From Eutreptiella sp. 'Long Island Sound 2002' (Eukaryota > Euglenozoa > Euglenophyceae > Eutreptiales > Eutreptiaceae), in NCBI GenBank assembly GCA_964036045.1, contig OZ038384.1, positions 62,035,355 to 62,099,354 of the forward strand: 64,000 bases of DNA, in the 5' to 3' direction. Each line of letters begins with the position of its first letter. The first letter of the stretch is position 1. Below the pieces are notes generated by a model. That model was not told where the DNA came from. It was given only the letters and a program-made list of their open reading frames with translations, and did no database searches. Positions 44,220 through 54,165 of the stretch are shown in pieces. The position numbers were made by a program, and so were the translations under genes.

Positions 44220-47096
44220 TCATTCAGTGATATCCTCAATGGTTTGGACCACCACTTTGGCCTCCCACTCCTTCTCCCATTCGGGTCTGTGGTCTTCTGC
44301 CCCAGTGGCAGCTGGGGCTGCATCCCCTTCTTTGTGGTCTTCTGCCCCAGTGGCAGCTGGGGCTGCATCCCTTTCTTCTTGTGGGCTTGGGTCGCCTTCT
44401 GGGGTTGCTCCTTGTGGTGCCTCTTCTTCTTTCGGGGCTGCTCCTTCTCCTTCTTGTGGCGTGGACGCTGGCGCCTCTCCTTCTTGTGGTGGGGCTGGTG
44501 CGTCGTCTTCTTGTGCTGCTGCTGCTGCTGGGGCTGGTGCCTCTTCTTCTTGTGCAGCTGCTGCTGGTGCTTCTGCTGGTGCTGCAGCTTCGGCAGGTCC
44601 CTTGTCTCCTTGTGGGGGGGCTGGTGGCTGGGCTGGTGGGTCTCCTTGGGGCTTCTTCTTCTTTGGGGATGGTGGCTTCGACGGGGGCATCCTCATGGTC
44701 TTTGGGTCGGGGCAGAGGTCCTCAATGTCATCGGCCTCGTACGTCTCCCACCACGACTGCCACTTGCCCAACTCCTCATACGCTTTGCTTTTGGCGGAGA
44801 ACACCTGGCAGCTGGGCATGAACTCCGACCAGTCGTCCTCTTCCTCCTCCTCCTCCCCTTGTTGGCTGGGGCTCCACTGATCGTTGGGGATGATGACGGC
44901 CACGTGGTCCTGAGGGGCCCTCCTGGCGCCTGCTGGCTTGATTTCGGCTCCCTCCACAATCATCGGCGCGATCGCAGTGGTGCAGTAGATGATCCACCGA
45001 GGCTTGTAGCCGTCTTTGTAGGACCACTCTCGGCGCTGCATGAGCTCCTCTCTTGCCTCCTTGTCCGCGTCGGCTCTGCCCTGCTGCTTGGCCTTGGGAG
45101 CCGTACTGGGTGGGGTGGAACCGCACGGAACTCCTTGTTCTTGTGGCTGGTCTGGGACTGGGACAGGCTGCTTCGGTGCTGGCTTTGATGCCTGGTAAGA
45201 GTAGCGCGGAGGCATAGCACAGGCATAGCACGCGCAATACGGAACATAACACGCGCGACGAGATGCATAGCACGTGCAATGACGACAATAGCGCGCGCTG
45301 CATTACCTTTTCTGCTTTCTCCTCCTCTGCTTTCTTCCGTCTCTTCTCCTCCTCTTCCTTCTCCTTCTTCTCCCTCTCATTCTTCTTCCTCTTTTCCTCC
45401 TCATCCTTCTCCTTCTTCTTCCTCTTATCGTCCTCTTCCTTCTTCTTCTTCTTTGCTTCGTCCTCTTTCTTCTTGGCCTGTTCCGCCTGACGTTGGACTC
45501 GGTGTGCCGCCTCTGCCATCAGCCGCTGGTCGGCAGTCTTCTGGGCAAGGACCTTTCCAGGCGGGTGGGGGGGCTTAGCGGTGTGGGAGGCGGAGATGGC
45601 TTGTGGTAGGTGGCTGGTGGCTGCTGGCCCCTCGGTACGCTTCTTCTTGGGCCTTGGGACTGTCACGGATTCCGTCTCCGGCACGGCAAAGGCGTCGGCC
45701 CAGTCCACCTCCAGCTCCTCCAGCTGCCGCTTAGCCCGGGCCAGCACCGGGGAGGGGCCTTGCTCCTTCCGTCCGTCAAGCCAGTCGGCCGCATGCTTGG
45801 ACTGCCCGGCAATGTCCGCGGGCACGCTGATCATCAACGGCCCTCTGCGGGATCCCAGGCACAGAAGCTGCTCGAAGCTGCCCACCTACGTGACAATGGG
45901 ACAGAAGGTAGGGCCGTAGCGCGCGCAAACAATCAAATCGCGCGTGCTACAACAAATGAAGCGCGCGCAACAATGTCGAAAGCGCGCGCAATGGCAAACA
46001 TAGCGCGTACCTGTGGCTGTGCCAGTTGTTGTTGTTGTTGCTGCTGTTGCTGGGCCATCTGCACCCGCTGCTGCTGCTGGAGCAGCTGCAGTGTTGCCTG
46101 CTGCATGGCTGCCTGCTGTTGGAGCTGCTGCTGCTGCACTTGCTGCTGCTGCGGCTGCTCCTCGTCCTTGACCGCCGTGGTTTTGACTGGGGCGCCGGTT
46201 GCAATTGCCCTTGCGGCACTGGCTCCTCTTTTGGCTGACCCCCGCATCAAACTGGCACTCGCACTTCTCACCGAGGCGCACTCGTTCCCGAAGGCCATTG
46301 CCCCCGCGTCGGTCGCGTTGATGAAGCTCGGTGGGTCCTTGTTGAAGTAGAAGTGGTGGACGGTCTTTGCGGTGGCACCCGGAGGCGTGTGGGTCCGAAC
46401 GTGACCCCACCCATAACTTGCCCAGCACGAGAACAGCAGCTCGTACTCCTCCACCTTGCAGTGTCTATAGGCAGCTTGTCCTTCTTGGGTTGGCACGGAG
46501 GGGTTCAACAGGTTGTGGAGACTGCACCAGGTGCCAGTAATGCTTTCGTCATACCAGCAGGGTTTCACGGCTCTGTCTGGGATCTTGGCAATGGCCGTGG
46601 CCCTTTGGCGCCAGAACTTGTAGAAGGCCACCTCGAAGAGGTAGGCCGGTGTCACGCACTGGGGAGCCCAAGGTGGGCGACCCACCGGGGAACAGCATGG
46701 GAGACAGCTGCTGTGAGGCACCTCGTAACGGGGACTGCGGCGCGGGCCACAGAGGCTGAGTTGCGGAGAACTGGGTCAGCTGCTGGGACAGCGTCTGCGG
46801 AAAACAGGACAAAGCACACGCAACCAGGACGTGCGTAGTGCGCACAACGAGACAGCTAGCACGCACAATAAGAGCGTAGCACGCGCAACGGAAACAGTAG
46901 TGCGCGCAACGGAAACAGTAGTGCGCACGGCAAGTACCTGTGGCCGCATGCTCCACGGCGTCGTCGACGGCTGCTGCAGTCCCGGTTGTAAAGCTGCATG
47001 TGGCGGTGGCTGCGGTGTCGCACCTGCTCCTGCGGCCCCTGCAGTAGTTGTTGGCGGTGCTGCAGGAAGCGGATACCCCCAGCCCGCGGGGTGCAT
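44220..47096 (-). CDS. B2 gene 2: polyQ/coiled-coil/acidic protein, 4 exons
   Basis: Model on the minus strand: exons 47,096-46,938, 46,794-46,011, 45,885-45,307 and 45,191-44,220 (TGA), with introns of 143, 125 and 115 bp, all GT-AG and all phase 0. Exon 2 has one extra base (784 nt), implying a frameshift near 46,650. Features in order: a Pro/Ala-rich start; a structured aromatic block (AYLFEVAFYKFW through the CWASYGWGHV region); a polyQ stretch; a block with GPLMISVPADIAGQ; a long Lys/Glu coiled coil; a WSYKDGYKPRWIIYC block; and an acidic, Pro/Ala/Glu-rich tail. About 830 residues. I do not recognise the family. It may be an accessory transposition protein, as many DNA transposons have two genes. 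Confidence 0.6.
45192..45306 (-). other. B2 gene 2 intron 3, GCGCGC-rich
   Basis: Donor GTAATGCAG, acceptor CTTACCAG, 115 bp. It contains about six GCGCGC or close variants (CACGCGC, GCACGTGC), spaced about 17-25 bp. Exons on both sides lack them. Confidence 0.8.
45886..46010 (-). other. B2 gene 2 intron 2, GCGCGC-rich
   Basis: Donor GTACGCGC, acceptor TCACGTAG, 125 bp. It contains about five to six GCGCGC-type motifs in alternating orientation. Confidence 0.8.
46795..46937 (-). other. B2 gene 2 intron 1, GCGCGC-rich
   Basis: Donor GTACTTGCC, acceptor TTCCGCAG, 143 bp. It contains about seven motifs (GTGCGCAC, TTGCGCGC, GCACGCGC), with one 24-bp unit repeated almost exactly in tandem. Confidence 0.8.
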
Positions 47097-47392
47097 GGGC
47101 AAGAGGGTTACATTAAAGTACCCCTGTTCCAGCAGTAATACAAAAAGGAAAATGCAGTAACAAAAAAATCGAAAGCACCAAAACAAACGGACGAAAAGGA
47201 ACAAATCAATGCATTCTAAATTCCAATCAATGCATTCCAAACGCTTTAGGTGCGTCGTCATAGCACGATACTTCCGGTTATATATCGCGATTTCAAGGGT
47301 TCCAGCGCTTGAAAACATCATAGCGCGCGCGATAGTGGTCATTGCGCGCACTAGATAGCATGTAGCGCGCGCTAAAAAACAAATAGCGCGCG
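47097..47392. other. Spacer between the two B2 genes
   Basis: About 300 bp. The part next to the transposase stop (47,320-47,392) holds four GCGCGC motifs; the rest is AT-rich with no gene. It could be the gene 2 promoter, or another intron: a GT donor-like site overlaps the transposase stop at 47,396, and an AG at 47,124 precedes open sequence, but joining them is not in frame. Confidence 0.5.
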
Positions 47393-49194
47393 CTACCACA
47401 GTTCCTCATCCGCAAAATATGCCCGAACCTCGTCAGCTATTTTTTGTGCATTGCACAGGTTGCTTCTGGAGTTGCCATTCCACCTTGGTACTTCAAAGTA
47501 CAGGAACAGACGGTCATTAACCTGCCTGAGCATCTTAATGCGGCGCAACACCAGGGTTCCTGCCCCCCCACCTCTATCACAAAAGGAGGACCAAATGTCC
47601 TTCAGCACCCTGTTGCTCCCTTCCAGAAGATCACCCGAAAACATTCCTAGGCCATAGGGCCTTATGGCCTGAATAGTAACTGTTGCATCGTGCAACATCC
47701 AGTTTATATAAGGTGATCTTATTGCTGGACAAGCCCACCTCTGGAAAGCCTGGGCAACCTCTGGAGCCTGCAATGCACCCTCTTCAAACATTGTGCCATA
47801 CATGTCCCCCAGTAGCATGTACATGGCAACCACTGCTGTGTGCATTCTCATGTCACCCCCAAGGAGGGGGGCAAGGTCCTCCCAAACCTTTAGAAGGCAC
47901 CAAGTCTCTTCCCCATCTGGCTCTGCCGTCCCCTGTAGTGCTATGTGACAACCAGACCTGTGAAGAATAGCCTGAACAGAGACCCTAGTACTGGGACGCA
48001 CAGACTTGGCCAATCTGCGTACCAAGGCAGTGACCTGCCTCCCTACAAAAATCAGAAGGTGCAGAACACATGGTATAAGGTGACGCCGCCTCAGAGGCAC
48101 CTTCAACAACCTGCTCTGGACAACACCAAATATATCCATGGGCCTGCACTTGGCCCCAGGTGCAATAAGCCCTAGCAACTGCTCATCTCGCTCGGTGGTT
48201 CTATCCACATCCTGTTGCAACCACGTTGCACTGGACTTGCACCACGTCATGTAAGTGAACAGACTACCTGCCATCCAATGTGTAGTGACACCCGACAACC
48301 GACGCAGCCAAGGGCTATCCCCACCGCAGAAAATCCTACAGCGTCTGGATGCAGCCCGGATGTGAAGCACACCAGTGTCAAGGGCACTCTGCAGAAAAGC
48401 AAGATTGTTAGCCCAGACCCGGGACAACACAGAGGTGGACTTCTCACCACAAAGGGCGACGTTAACAGTCCAGTGGTAGGACAACGTCCTTGCCAAGTGA
48501 CCATGGTTGGCAAAGGAAATGTACATCTGGCACCACGATTCCCCCCCACAAGGCAACCCATCCCCCCTCACAATGATCCACAGCTCTCCTTGGCACTCCC
48601 TGGGGTATTGGAGGTTAGAAACAATGGAATCAAAGGAAAATATATAGTCAAAAAAGTGCTGCAGGGGCCACTGCGAAAGGACTGTGACCCCATCTGTGTG
48701 CACGGCAACCTCTAAATGCTGCCTACTTGCAAGCTGGTTCCATTCTGTGGCGAAACTAGCATAGGAGGGGAGAGAAAAAAGGTGTGTGGGGACCTTACTT
48801 CTCGTCCAAGTAATCAAATCTTTGTACCTGAGGAAAATAGCGCGCGCAACATGGGGACGTAGCGCGCGCAGAAGTCAACGAAGCGCGTGCTATGAGCGGA
48901 AGTGCGCGCAATGTCACATGCAAAGCGCGCGCAATAATACCTTTTTCTTGGAATCCCCAGGAGCAGGACCAAGTCCACCAGCGACAGGGGTGTGACGGCG
49001 TTGGCAGCCTCGGTCCTGCGACGCTTCTTCTCTGCTTCAGACACGGGGACCCTTTTTTCCAACCTGGCCCACAAGGACCGTTGGACGGCAGACCCTGAGC
49101 AAAAAAACTCAACTAAGTCCGCCAAAAGGTCCTCGTTCTTCCACAGGGACCACCCATAGTGGGGGCCCAAAATGTTTGCAATCTTCCCTGACAT
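47393..49194 (-). CDS. B2 gene 1: DDE-type transposase, 2 exons
   Basis: Exon 1 (49,194-48,941) and exon 2 (48,827-47,393, TAG) flank a 113-bp GT-AG phase-2 intron; about 562 residues. Conserved blocks: EDLLADLVEFF in exon 1; IVRGD (strand with Asp); GGDSPWLRR followed by TYMTWC; PCVLHLLIFVG; EPDGEETW; FSGDLLEGSNRVLKD (Glu) and a following GGG. The order Asp, Asp, C-x-x-x-H, Glu resembles the large eukaryotic DDE transposases grouped as KDZ/Plavaka-like, but the superfamily is not assigned. It would cut and rejoin DNA in the nucleus. The ORF appears intact. B1 carries a broken homologue with the same intron position. The upstream start is uncertain: extra 5' coding sequence to about 49,290 is possible. 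Confidence 0.75.
48828..48940 (-). other. B2 transposase intron, GCGCGC-rich
   Basis: Donor GTATTATTG at 48,940, acceptor TTTCCTCAG at 48,828, 113 bp. It contains five GCGCGC-type motifs at about 20-bp spacing. Splicing joins blocks that align with B1 on both sides, which validates the intron. Confidence 0.85.
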
Positions 49195-49299
49195 TAACAG
49201 CGTCAGATGTGGTGCCGGAAGAATCTGAAACGTTAGAAAAATAGGCGTTTTTGCCCTGCTTATTAGGACATGGGGTTACAAACCCAAGACCCCGAGCCA

Positions 49300-49382
49300 T
49301 AGCGCGCGCTATGCTGCGCGCTATAGTTTTGTAGTGCGCACTGAGCCATCGCGCGGCAATACCCTGTAGCGCGCACACAGGG
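49300..49382. repeat. B2 right subterminal GCGCGC array and terminal hairpin
   Basis: Five to six GCGCGC-type motifs close to the right end. The last 21 bp begin CCCTGT and end ACAGGG around a GCGCGC core, so they can form a hairpin. Confidence 0.75.
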
Positions 49383-49419
49383 AAGCGCTAGTGAACCCAT
49401 TACGTTTACTGAATCAGAG

Positions 49420-49662
49420 ATGAAAAAGCAAGACTACTACTTTGTTGAAAGAATCCTCCGCCACACCTACAGACGTGGTTGGAGATTCTATACAAAGTGG
49501 TCTGGCTATTCTATCTCTGACTGTACCTGGGAGCCAGTGACGGCTTTCATACTCGATGACGGTAACGTCAACGAGGTTTTTGCTGATTACTGCAAATCTC
49601 AGGATTTGCGTGACATTCTGCAGTCAGCCCAAAATCAGGCCCGCAAGCGTGCTGGGAGGTGA
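49420..49662 (+). CDS. Gypsy C chromodomain (C-terminus of integrase)
   Basis: About 80 residues: DYYFVERILRHTYRRG and WRFYTKWSGYSISDCTWEP form a canonical chromodomain with aromatic cage positions (Tyr/Phe at the first strand, Trp in FYTKWSG, Trp before EP), followed by a C-terminal helix. In chromoviruses it targets integration to methylated histone H3. It is separated from the integrase only by B2. Confidence 0.9.
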   Translation: MKKQDYYFVERILRHTYRRGWRFYTKWSGYSISDCTWEPVTAFILDDGNVNEVFADYCKSQDLRDILQSAQNQARKRAGR

Positions 49663-52112
49663 GACTACTCCCTCCTGTTTCATAGCACCTGTGAAAACGG
49701 TGCATCTATGGTCCTAAGGCCCTGTTTCACTGAGCAGTGAGTTCACACTCACTAGCCTGGGAGTTGTCGTGGATTTCCAAGGGAACTCCGAGGCTGGGGG
49801 ACAGGTTTCACCAATCTAGGGAGAGAGATGAGCGGTGTGTAACTGGCGCGCGTGTGAGTGTCAACAGCCCCAACTGAAGTGTGTTGCCTATAGGCATATA
49901 TATACATATAGGAGAGAAGTGAAACACTACTGCTAAGCAAGCCGATTCTTACGGGTGGTGAACACCTGGTTCCATTTTGGAACAGTCAAGCATCCACCAC
50001 CGGAGGGGCAGGGTTGGTGTTCCCCAGGGACGGGACCTCCCCCAGGAACTGGGTGGGCTGCAGGACGAGCACAGTTTGCAAGGGCTGCCCCACCACGACC
50101 AGGGCTACCCCCTTGGCTGCAAACCTCCCCGCCTTGGGCACCCACCGTCAAAGACGCTAACGCCTGATCCTACACCGCAAGACACCCTGATCCTACAACT
50201 TTGCACACACACGCCCACGCCAAGGCAAGTCAAGTTGTAGCTAACACCAAGCATCCCTGAACAAACAGTGAACGCTTTGGGTGCATCTCGCCTCCGGTCC
50301 GATGACACCCGTGCAAGTGTGGACACGGAACCGAAGCTCAACGTGATCCGTGCAGAGTGAGTGAATGGCGCGCAAAAGTGTGTTTTGTTGAGTATGTGTG
50401 TGCAGTGCTGTGCGTGGATGTGCGGTGCAGGGCGAGCATGTGTGTGAATCTACCTCAGGGTCTCTACCTTGGGGCTACCCAAAGGAAAAAGAGAGAGGGT
50501 CACACACGGGGAGACCAGGAAAAAAACCGTCAGGGATCAGAATGGGATTGGGAACAAGGGCCAGCGTACGCTGACCAACGCGAACGCCCTTGCCCATTCC
50601 AATCCCCTGCCTTCCCAGTCTCCCACACGCTGAACTTAACGCTCTACAAAGGAGTAGCCCTTTGCAGGAGCGCCCCTTGCTAACGCCTCCAACCCACATC
50701 CCACTCTCCACTCCACACTCCTCCCACACTCGGAGAACTCAAACCGCGCAACTTGCAAGTCGGGAATCTCACCCCAGAGTTTCATTGGGCTTTTTGAGTT
50801 CCCAGGGTCCTACACTCTCTAACACACGCTGCATGTGTGAGCTGCACGTTGAAACATATGAGTGTTTTAGGTGCCTGCACGTGAGCATATGCATGCACTG
50901 AAAGATTCACCAGGCATTCCGCCAGAAAATCACCAACAGACGACAGTGACGCATATAGCGGCGCCTCCGCTGTGCATGCACACTGTTCTGCAGAGCGAGC
51001 AAGGAAGGTTCTCCCTACCTCCCAAACCTTGAATCTGTCCCTTGTGACGGTTTTACCCTCTATCCTACTTGGATTCGGAGTTTTTACGTGTGCACGACGC
51101 GGCGTACGCTGCTATTTTGCATGCGTGACGAGCTGATTCCCTCCTGAATCCTGCCTGAATGCCAGCCCAAGCCAAATATTGCGAGGCACCAAGAGCGTGC
51201 ACAAGACTGCAAAGCAAGGTAAAAACACGCTACCCGTGTTGTGCAAGCTCTAACCAACACGTATGTTTCATTTCTGTTGTGCTATGTGTGGCTGATGTTG
51301 AAACTCACCTATTAAACGCACAGTGGTGAATTGATGCGCGCAGAACGTACAGTTACCCTATGGCTGTACTGTGCACCCTCCCCGCGCAAAAGGTTTTGCC
51401 TGTCTGTGAGCCTCAATTTATAAAATCGCGTTTTTCGCTGCTCGTTGTTTTCCAAATTCTTTGTTTTACAAAACTGCGCTTTTTGCAGCTTCAGAAGCGC
51501 TTTTTTACAAAAGTTCAAACGTTTTTGGACTTTGGAGGCTTCGCCCCCAGTCCCGCACGGCGGACGCGCGCAGTTACGGGAGTCGCCAGAACTCCCAGCG
51601 CTACACTTTGCGCTTTTCAGGTGTCCAAATACTTTTTCAAGTTTTGGTTCCTGGCGAGTTAGAAGCTCAGCTACGGTTCATTTTGAAGTTCATTTCAAGC
51701 GTTATTCATTGCCGATTTCAAATTGATTTCATAAATCGGTATCTGCATTTGTTATGTAAGGCTTCCCTAAGGATTCCTACGCCTTGTCCATGCTTTATAT
51801 ATCACTTTGAGCACAATCGTTCTGGAACTTCTGGTATTTGCATTTTTAGCTCCAAACTAATCACCTATTGTGCTGTGGTAAGAGTGGTATAGTAAGAAAG
51901 GTAACTCGCATGTATGCTTTCCGAAGTCATTCCACTCATTCTTTACTGTGGTACTGAGGTGCAGTGATCATACTTGGTATTGAAGGTAGTCCAGTTCTGG
52001 ACTGAATAGTAAATGCTAAGAGATTTCACAGGGCTGCATATGATTATGGCCACAATATCATTTTTCAGCCTATTTTTCTGAGTATTTACTCCTGAATTCC
52101 AGGGCTTCAGTC
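49663..52112 (+). other. Gypsy C long 3' untranslated region
   Basis: About 2.45 kb between the chromodomain stop and the polypurine tract. Only short frames without family resemblance; no gene or repeat recognised. Such long 3' regions occur in several large plant gypsy lineages. Confidence 0.6.
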
Positions 52113-52120
52113 GGGGGGGG
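52113..52120 (+). other. Polypurine tract of gypsy C
   Basis: Eight G residues immediately before the 3' LTR, the plus-strand primer site for reverse transcription. Confidence 0.8.
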
Positions 52121-52927
52121 AGTGAGATTGAGCCCCATGGAGTATATATTTTGAACTCAGAGTGTACTTTATTTGAACTCAGAGCAGATTCAGATCAATC
52201 ATCATCATACATCATTATCATCATTCATCATGCATCATGTGTCATGTGTCATGCATCATGTGTCATGACATGCTGGCGCCCTAGCATGTGTTTTTCACAT
52301 TCCAACCCAAAACCTCACTTTCGCTCAGAACTAACACAACCACAACCCCACTCTTATGGGTTCCTAAGAAGGTTATACTATTCATTTTCCATAACTCTTT
52401 GAATTTGGATGATCACATTTTTGACATCATGGATTGTCATGCATGTCATGCATGATCGACTCATTTTGTGAGTGATACCACACATACTACCTTCGAAGGA
52501 GTCTAAGGCCCCTAAGGGACCTCTATATACTCTACAACCCTTTTCCATGGTTGTCCCTACTTCTACATGTATTTTAATGCCTATTTCGAGGGTCCCAAGC
52601 ATGTTTCATGTATTGGGGGATCCCAAGAATATACCTAGGCCTAAGCCAAGCCCCAAACACAAGAGGAGAGAAGAGAGATAGATAGAGGAGAGGCGCCTGG
52701 CGGCGACACCAGGGAGCACGTGGTGCTTCCTAGGTAAGTCCTAACTAGGTGTATTTTACTACAAGAGGCATATTTGTATGGTGAGAGTGGAAGAGAGGTA
52801 AGGAGTGAACATGAGTGTAAATAAAGATTGTGTTTCATAGTCCCTTTTTTGCTATGGACTAAGCTGGAAGACCAAATACTATGAGCCCATTACTTTGCTG
52901 TTGTTGAGGAGGGTGCCAAATCTAACT
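52121..52927 (+). repeat. 3' LTR of gypsy C
   Basis: 807 bp, same length as the 5' LTR, ending ACT before the ATAAA duplication (52,928-52,932). About eight differences from the 5' LTR by eye. Confidence 0.92.
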
Positions 52928-52932
52928 ATAAA

Positions 52933-53720
52933 CAACGCCGAAACTCCTTTGCATACCCGTAGGGAGGACAGCGGAGGAGACTTCTCGGCCTCAGAGAAAT
53001 CAGAAGAAACATCAGAGTAGAAAGAGTCAGCGGAAGGGACCAAGGCAGCGGTGTCCGGATCTGCCAACAGCGAGCACAGACTGTTACTCGTGAAGAATCC
53101 TCAGATAGGTGATAGATCAGTGCAAAGAAAACCTGTGAGGAAAAATAGGTCCTGATCTTGGGGATAGAAATGGGTCGGCTATCACTGCGGCAGAGTGATC
53201 AAGCAGCTAAGTTGTACACACACACACACATACACACAAGTACCTTTTCTTTCTTGCTGTTCTTGAGGTCGGCATTTTCACAACAGCGGCAACGTTTCTT
53301 TATGCAAGCATTTCATTGAGTTAAGCCAAAATTTGTTTTCGACTGTGTTACTTGTGTTTTCTTCCTGCCACATTTTCTGTTTATAGTTTACCGTGAGTTC
53401 TCGTGAGTTCTTGCTTTTGGGACGAGTTCTTGTTGTCGGCACCTGTCGGGACCATTTGTGATCGGGACAGTTTGCAGTTGAAGCTTATCTTTATCTTTAT
53501 CATTTGGCTTTCAGTTTCAGGTCAAATCTACCTGCTGAATGTAGTGATTCCATAAAAGATTAAAATTCACCAAATAGTAAAAGTTTAGCCATGTAACAAT
53601 GAAATGACATCTTCATAAGAATCCAAATAAATCTAAAACATTGGTTCTCATTTTCTTTACATATATCCGCCTATATAAAAAGCCATGTGCTATATGGTCT
53701 CACTTGTTGTCCTCCACAAG
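52933..53720. other. Non-coding sequence right of gypsy C
   Basis: Continuation of the DNA into which gypsy C inserted. A minus-strand stretch (53,067-52,928) reads acidic, Ser-rich residues but has no ATG and no clear continuation across the insertion site. A short CA microsatellite lies at about 53,216-53,238. No gene called. Confidence 0.5.
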
Positions 53721-54165
53721 CCTGTCGCTCTCCTGTTGCCTTCCTGTTGCCTTCCTGTCGCCTTCCTGTCGCAAAAAAGAATCCCTGCCGCTCTCCTGTC
53801 GCTCTCCTGTCGCTCTCCTGTCGCTTTCTCCTGTCGCTTCCCTGTTGTTTCCCTGTCGCCGCTAGCCCTATCGCCCTCCTGTCGTCTTCCTTTCGCTTTC
53901 CTGTCGCTTATCCTGTCGCTATGTCTTGCTTCCTGTTGCTTCCCTGTCGTCTCCCTGTTGCCACCCTGTCGCCGTCCTGTCGCTTCCCTGTTGCCCTCCT
54001 GTTGCACCTCCCCTGTCGCCTTCCTGTCGCCTGCCTGTTGCTGCCTGTTGCTTCCCTGCTGCTTTGCTGCCGCTTTCCCGTTGTTTTCCTGTCGCCACCC
54101 TGTCGTCTTCCTGTCGCCACCCTGTCGCCTTCTTGTCGCTCCCTGCCGCCTTTCGCCGTCGCCTG
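53721..54165. repeat. 10-bp satellite array, second block
   Basis: Same CTGTCGC/CTGTTGC 10-bp satellite and orientation as 33,331-33,993, about 44 units. Confidence 0.95.

Larger units (their letters stand above)
43847..49382 (-). mobile_element. DDE DNA transposon B2 inside gypsy C pol
   Basis: Short terminal inverted repeats CCCTGCGTGCGCGC (43,847) and, inverted, CCCTGTGTGCGCGC (ending 49,382) bound a 5,536-bp insertion between integrase and chromodomain. It carries two genes on the minus strand: a DDE transposase (49,194-47,393) and a second multi-exon gene (47,096-44,220). GCGCGC-type motif arrays lie at both ends and in every intron. AA on both sides (43,845-43,846 and 49,383-49,384) is a possible 2-bp target duplication, and removing it restores the integrase-chromodomain frame; an 8-bp duplication fits only partly. 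Confidence 0.85.
35862..52927 (+). mobile_element. Young chromovirus gypsy C with complete LTRs
   Basis: Two 807-bp LTRs (35,862-36,668 and 52,121-52,927) with about eight differences, flanked by the 5-bp duplication ATAAA (35,857-35,861 and 52,928-52,932). Primer-binding site at 36,668, gag, protease, methyltransferase-like region, RT, RNase H, integrase, chromodomain, long 3' region and a G-rich polypurine tract at 52,113-52,120. Without the nested DNA transposon B2 it would be about 11.5 kb. LTR ends are AGT...ACT rather than TG...CA. Confidence 0.9.

Noticed and set aside
44220-45188. Plus-strand ORFs of 314 and 217 codons
   Set aside because: Antisense shadows of the last exon of B2 gene 2, whose splice sites and protein composition are coherent on the minus strand.
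43847-49382. GCGCGC motifs as an ordinary CpG island or base-composition effect
   Set aside because: They are short, evenly spaced, set in AT-rich introns and ends, and missing from the GC-rich exons beside them.
43839-49390. 8-bp target duplication for B2
   Set aside because: The flanking octamers AAGAATAA and AAGCGCTA match at only about half the positions. A 2-bp AA duplication also restores the frame, so the length is left open.
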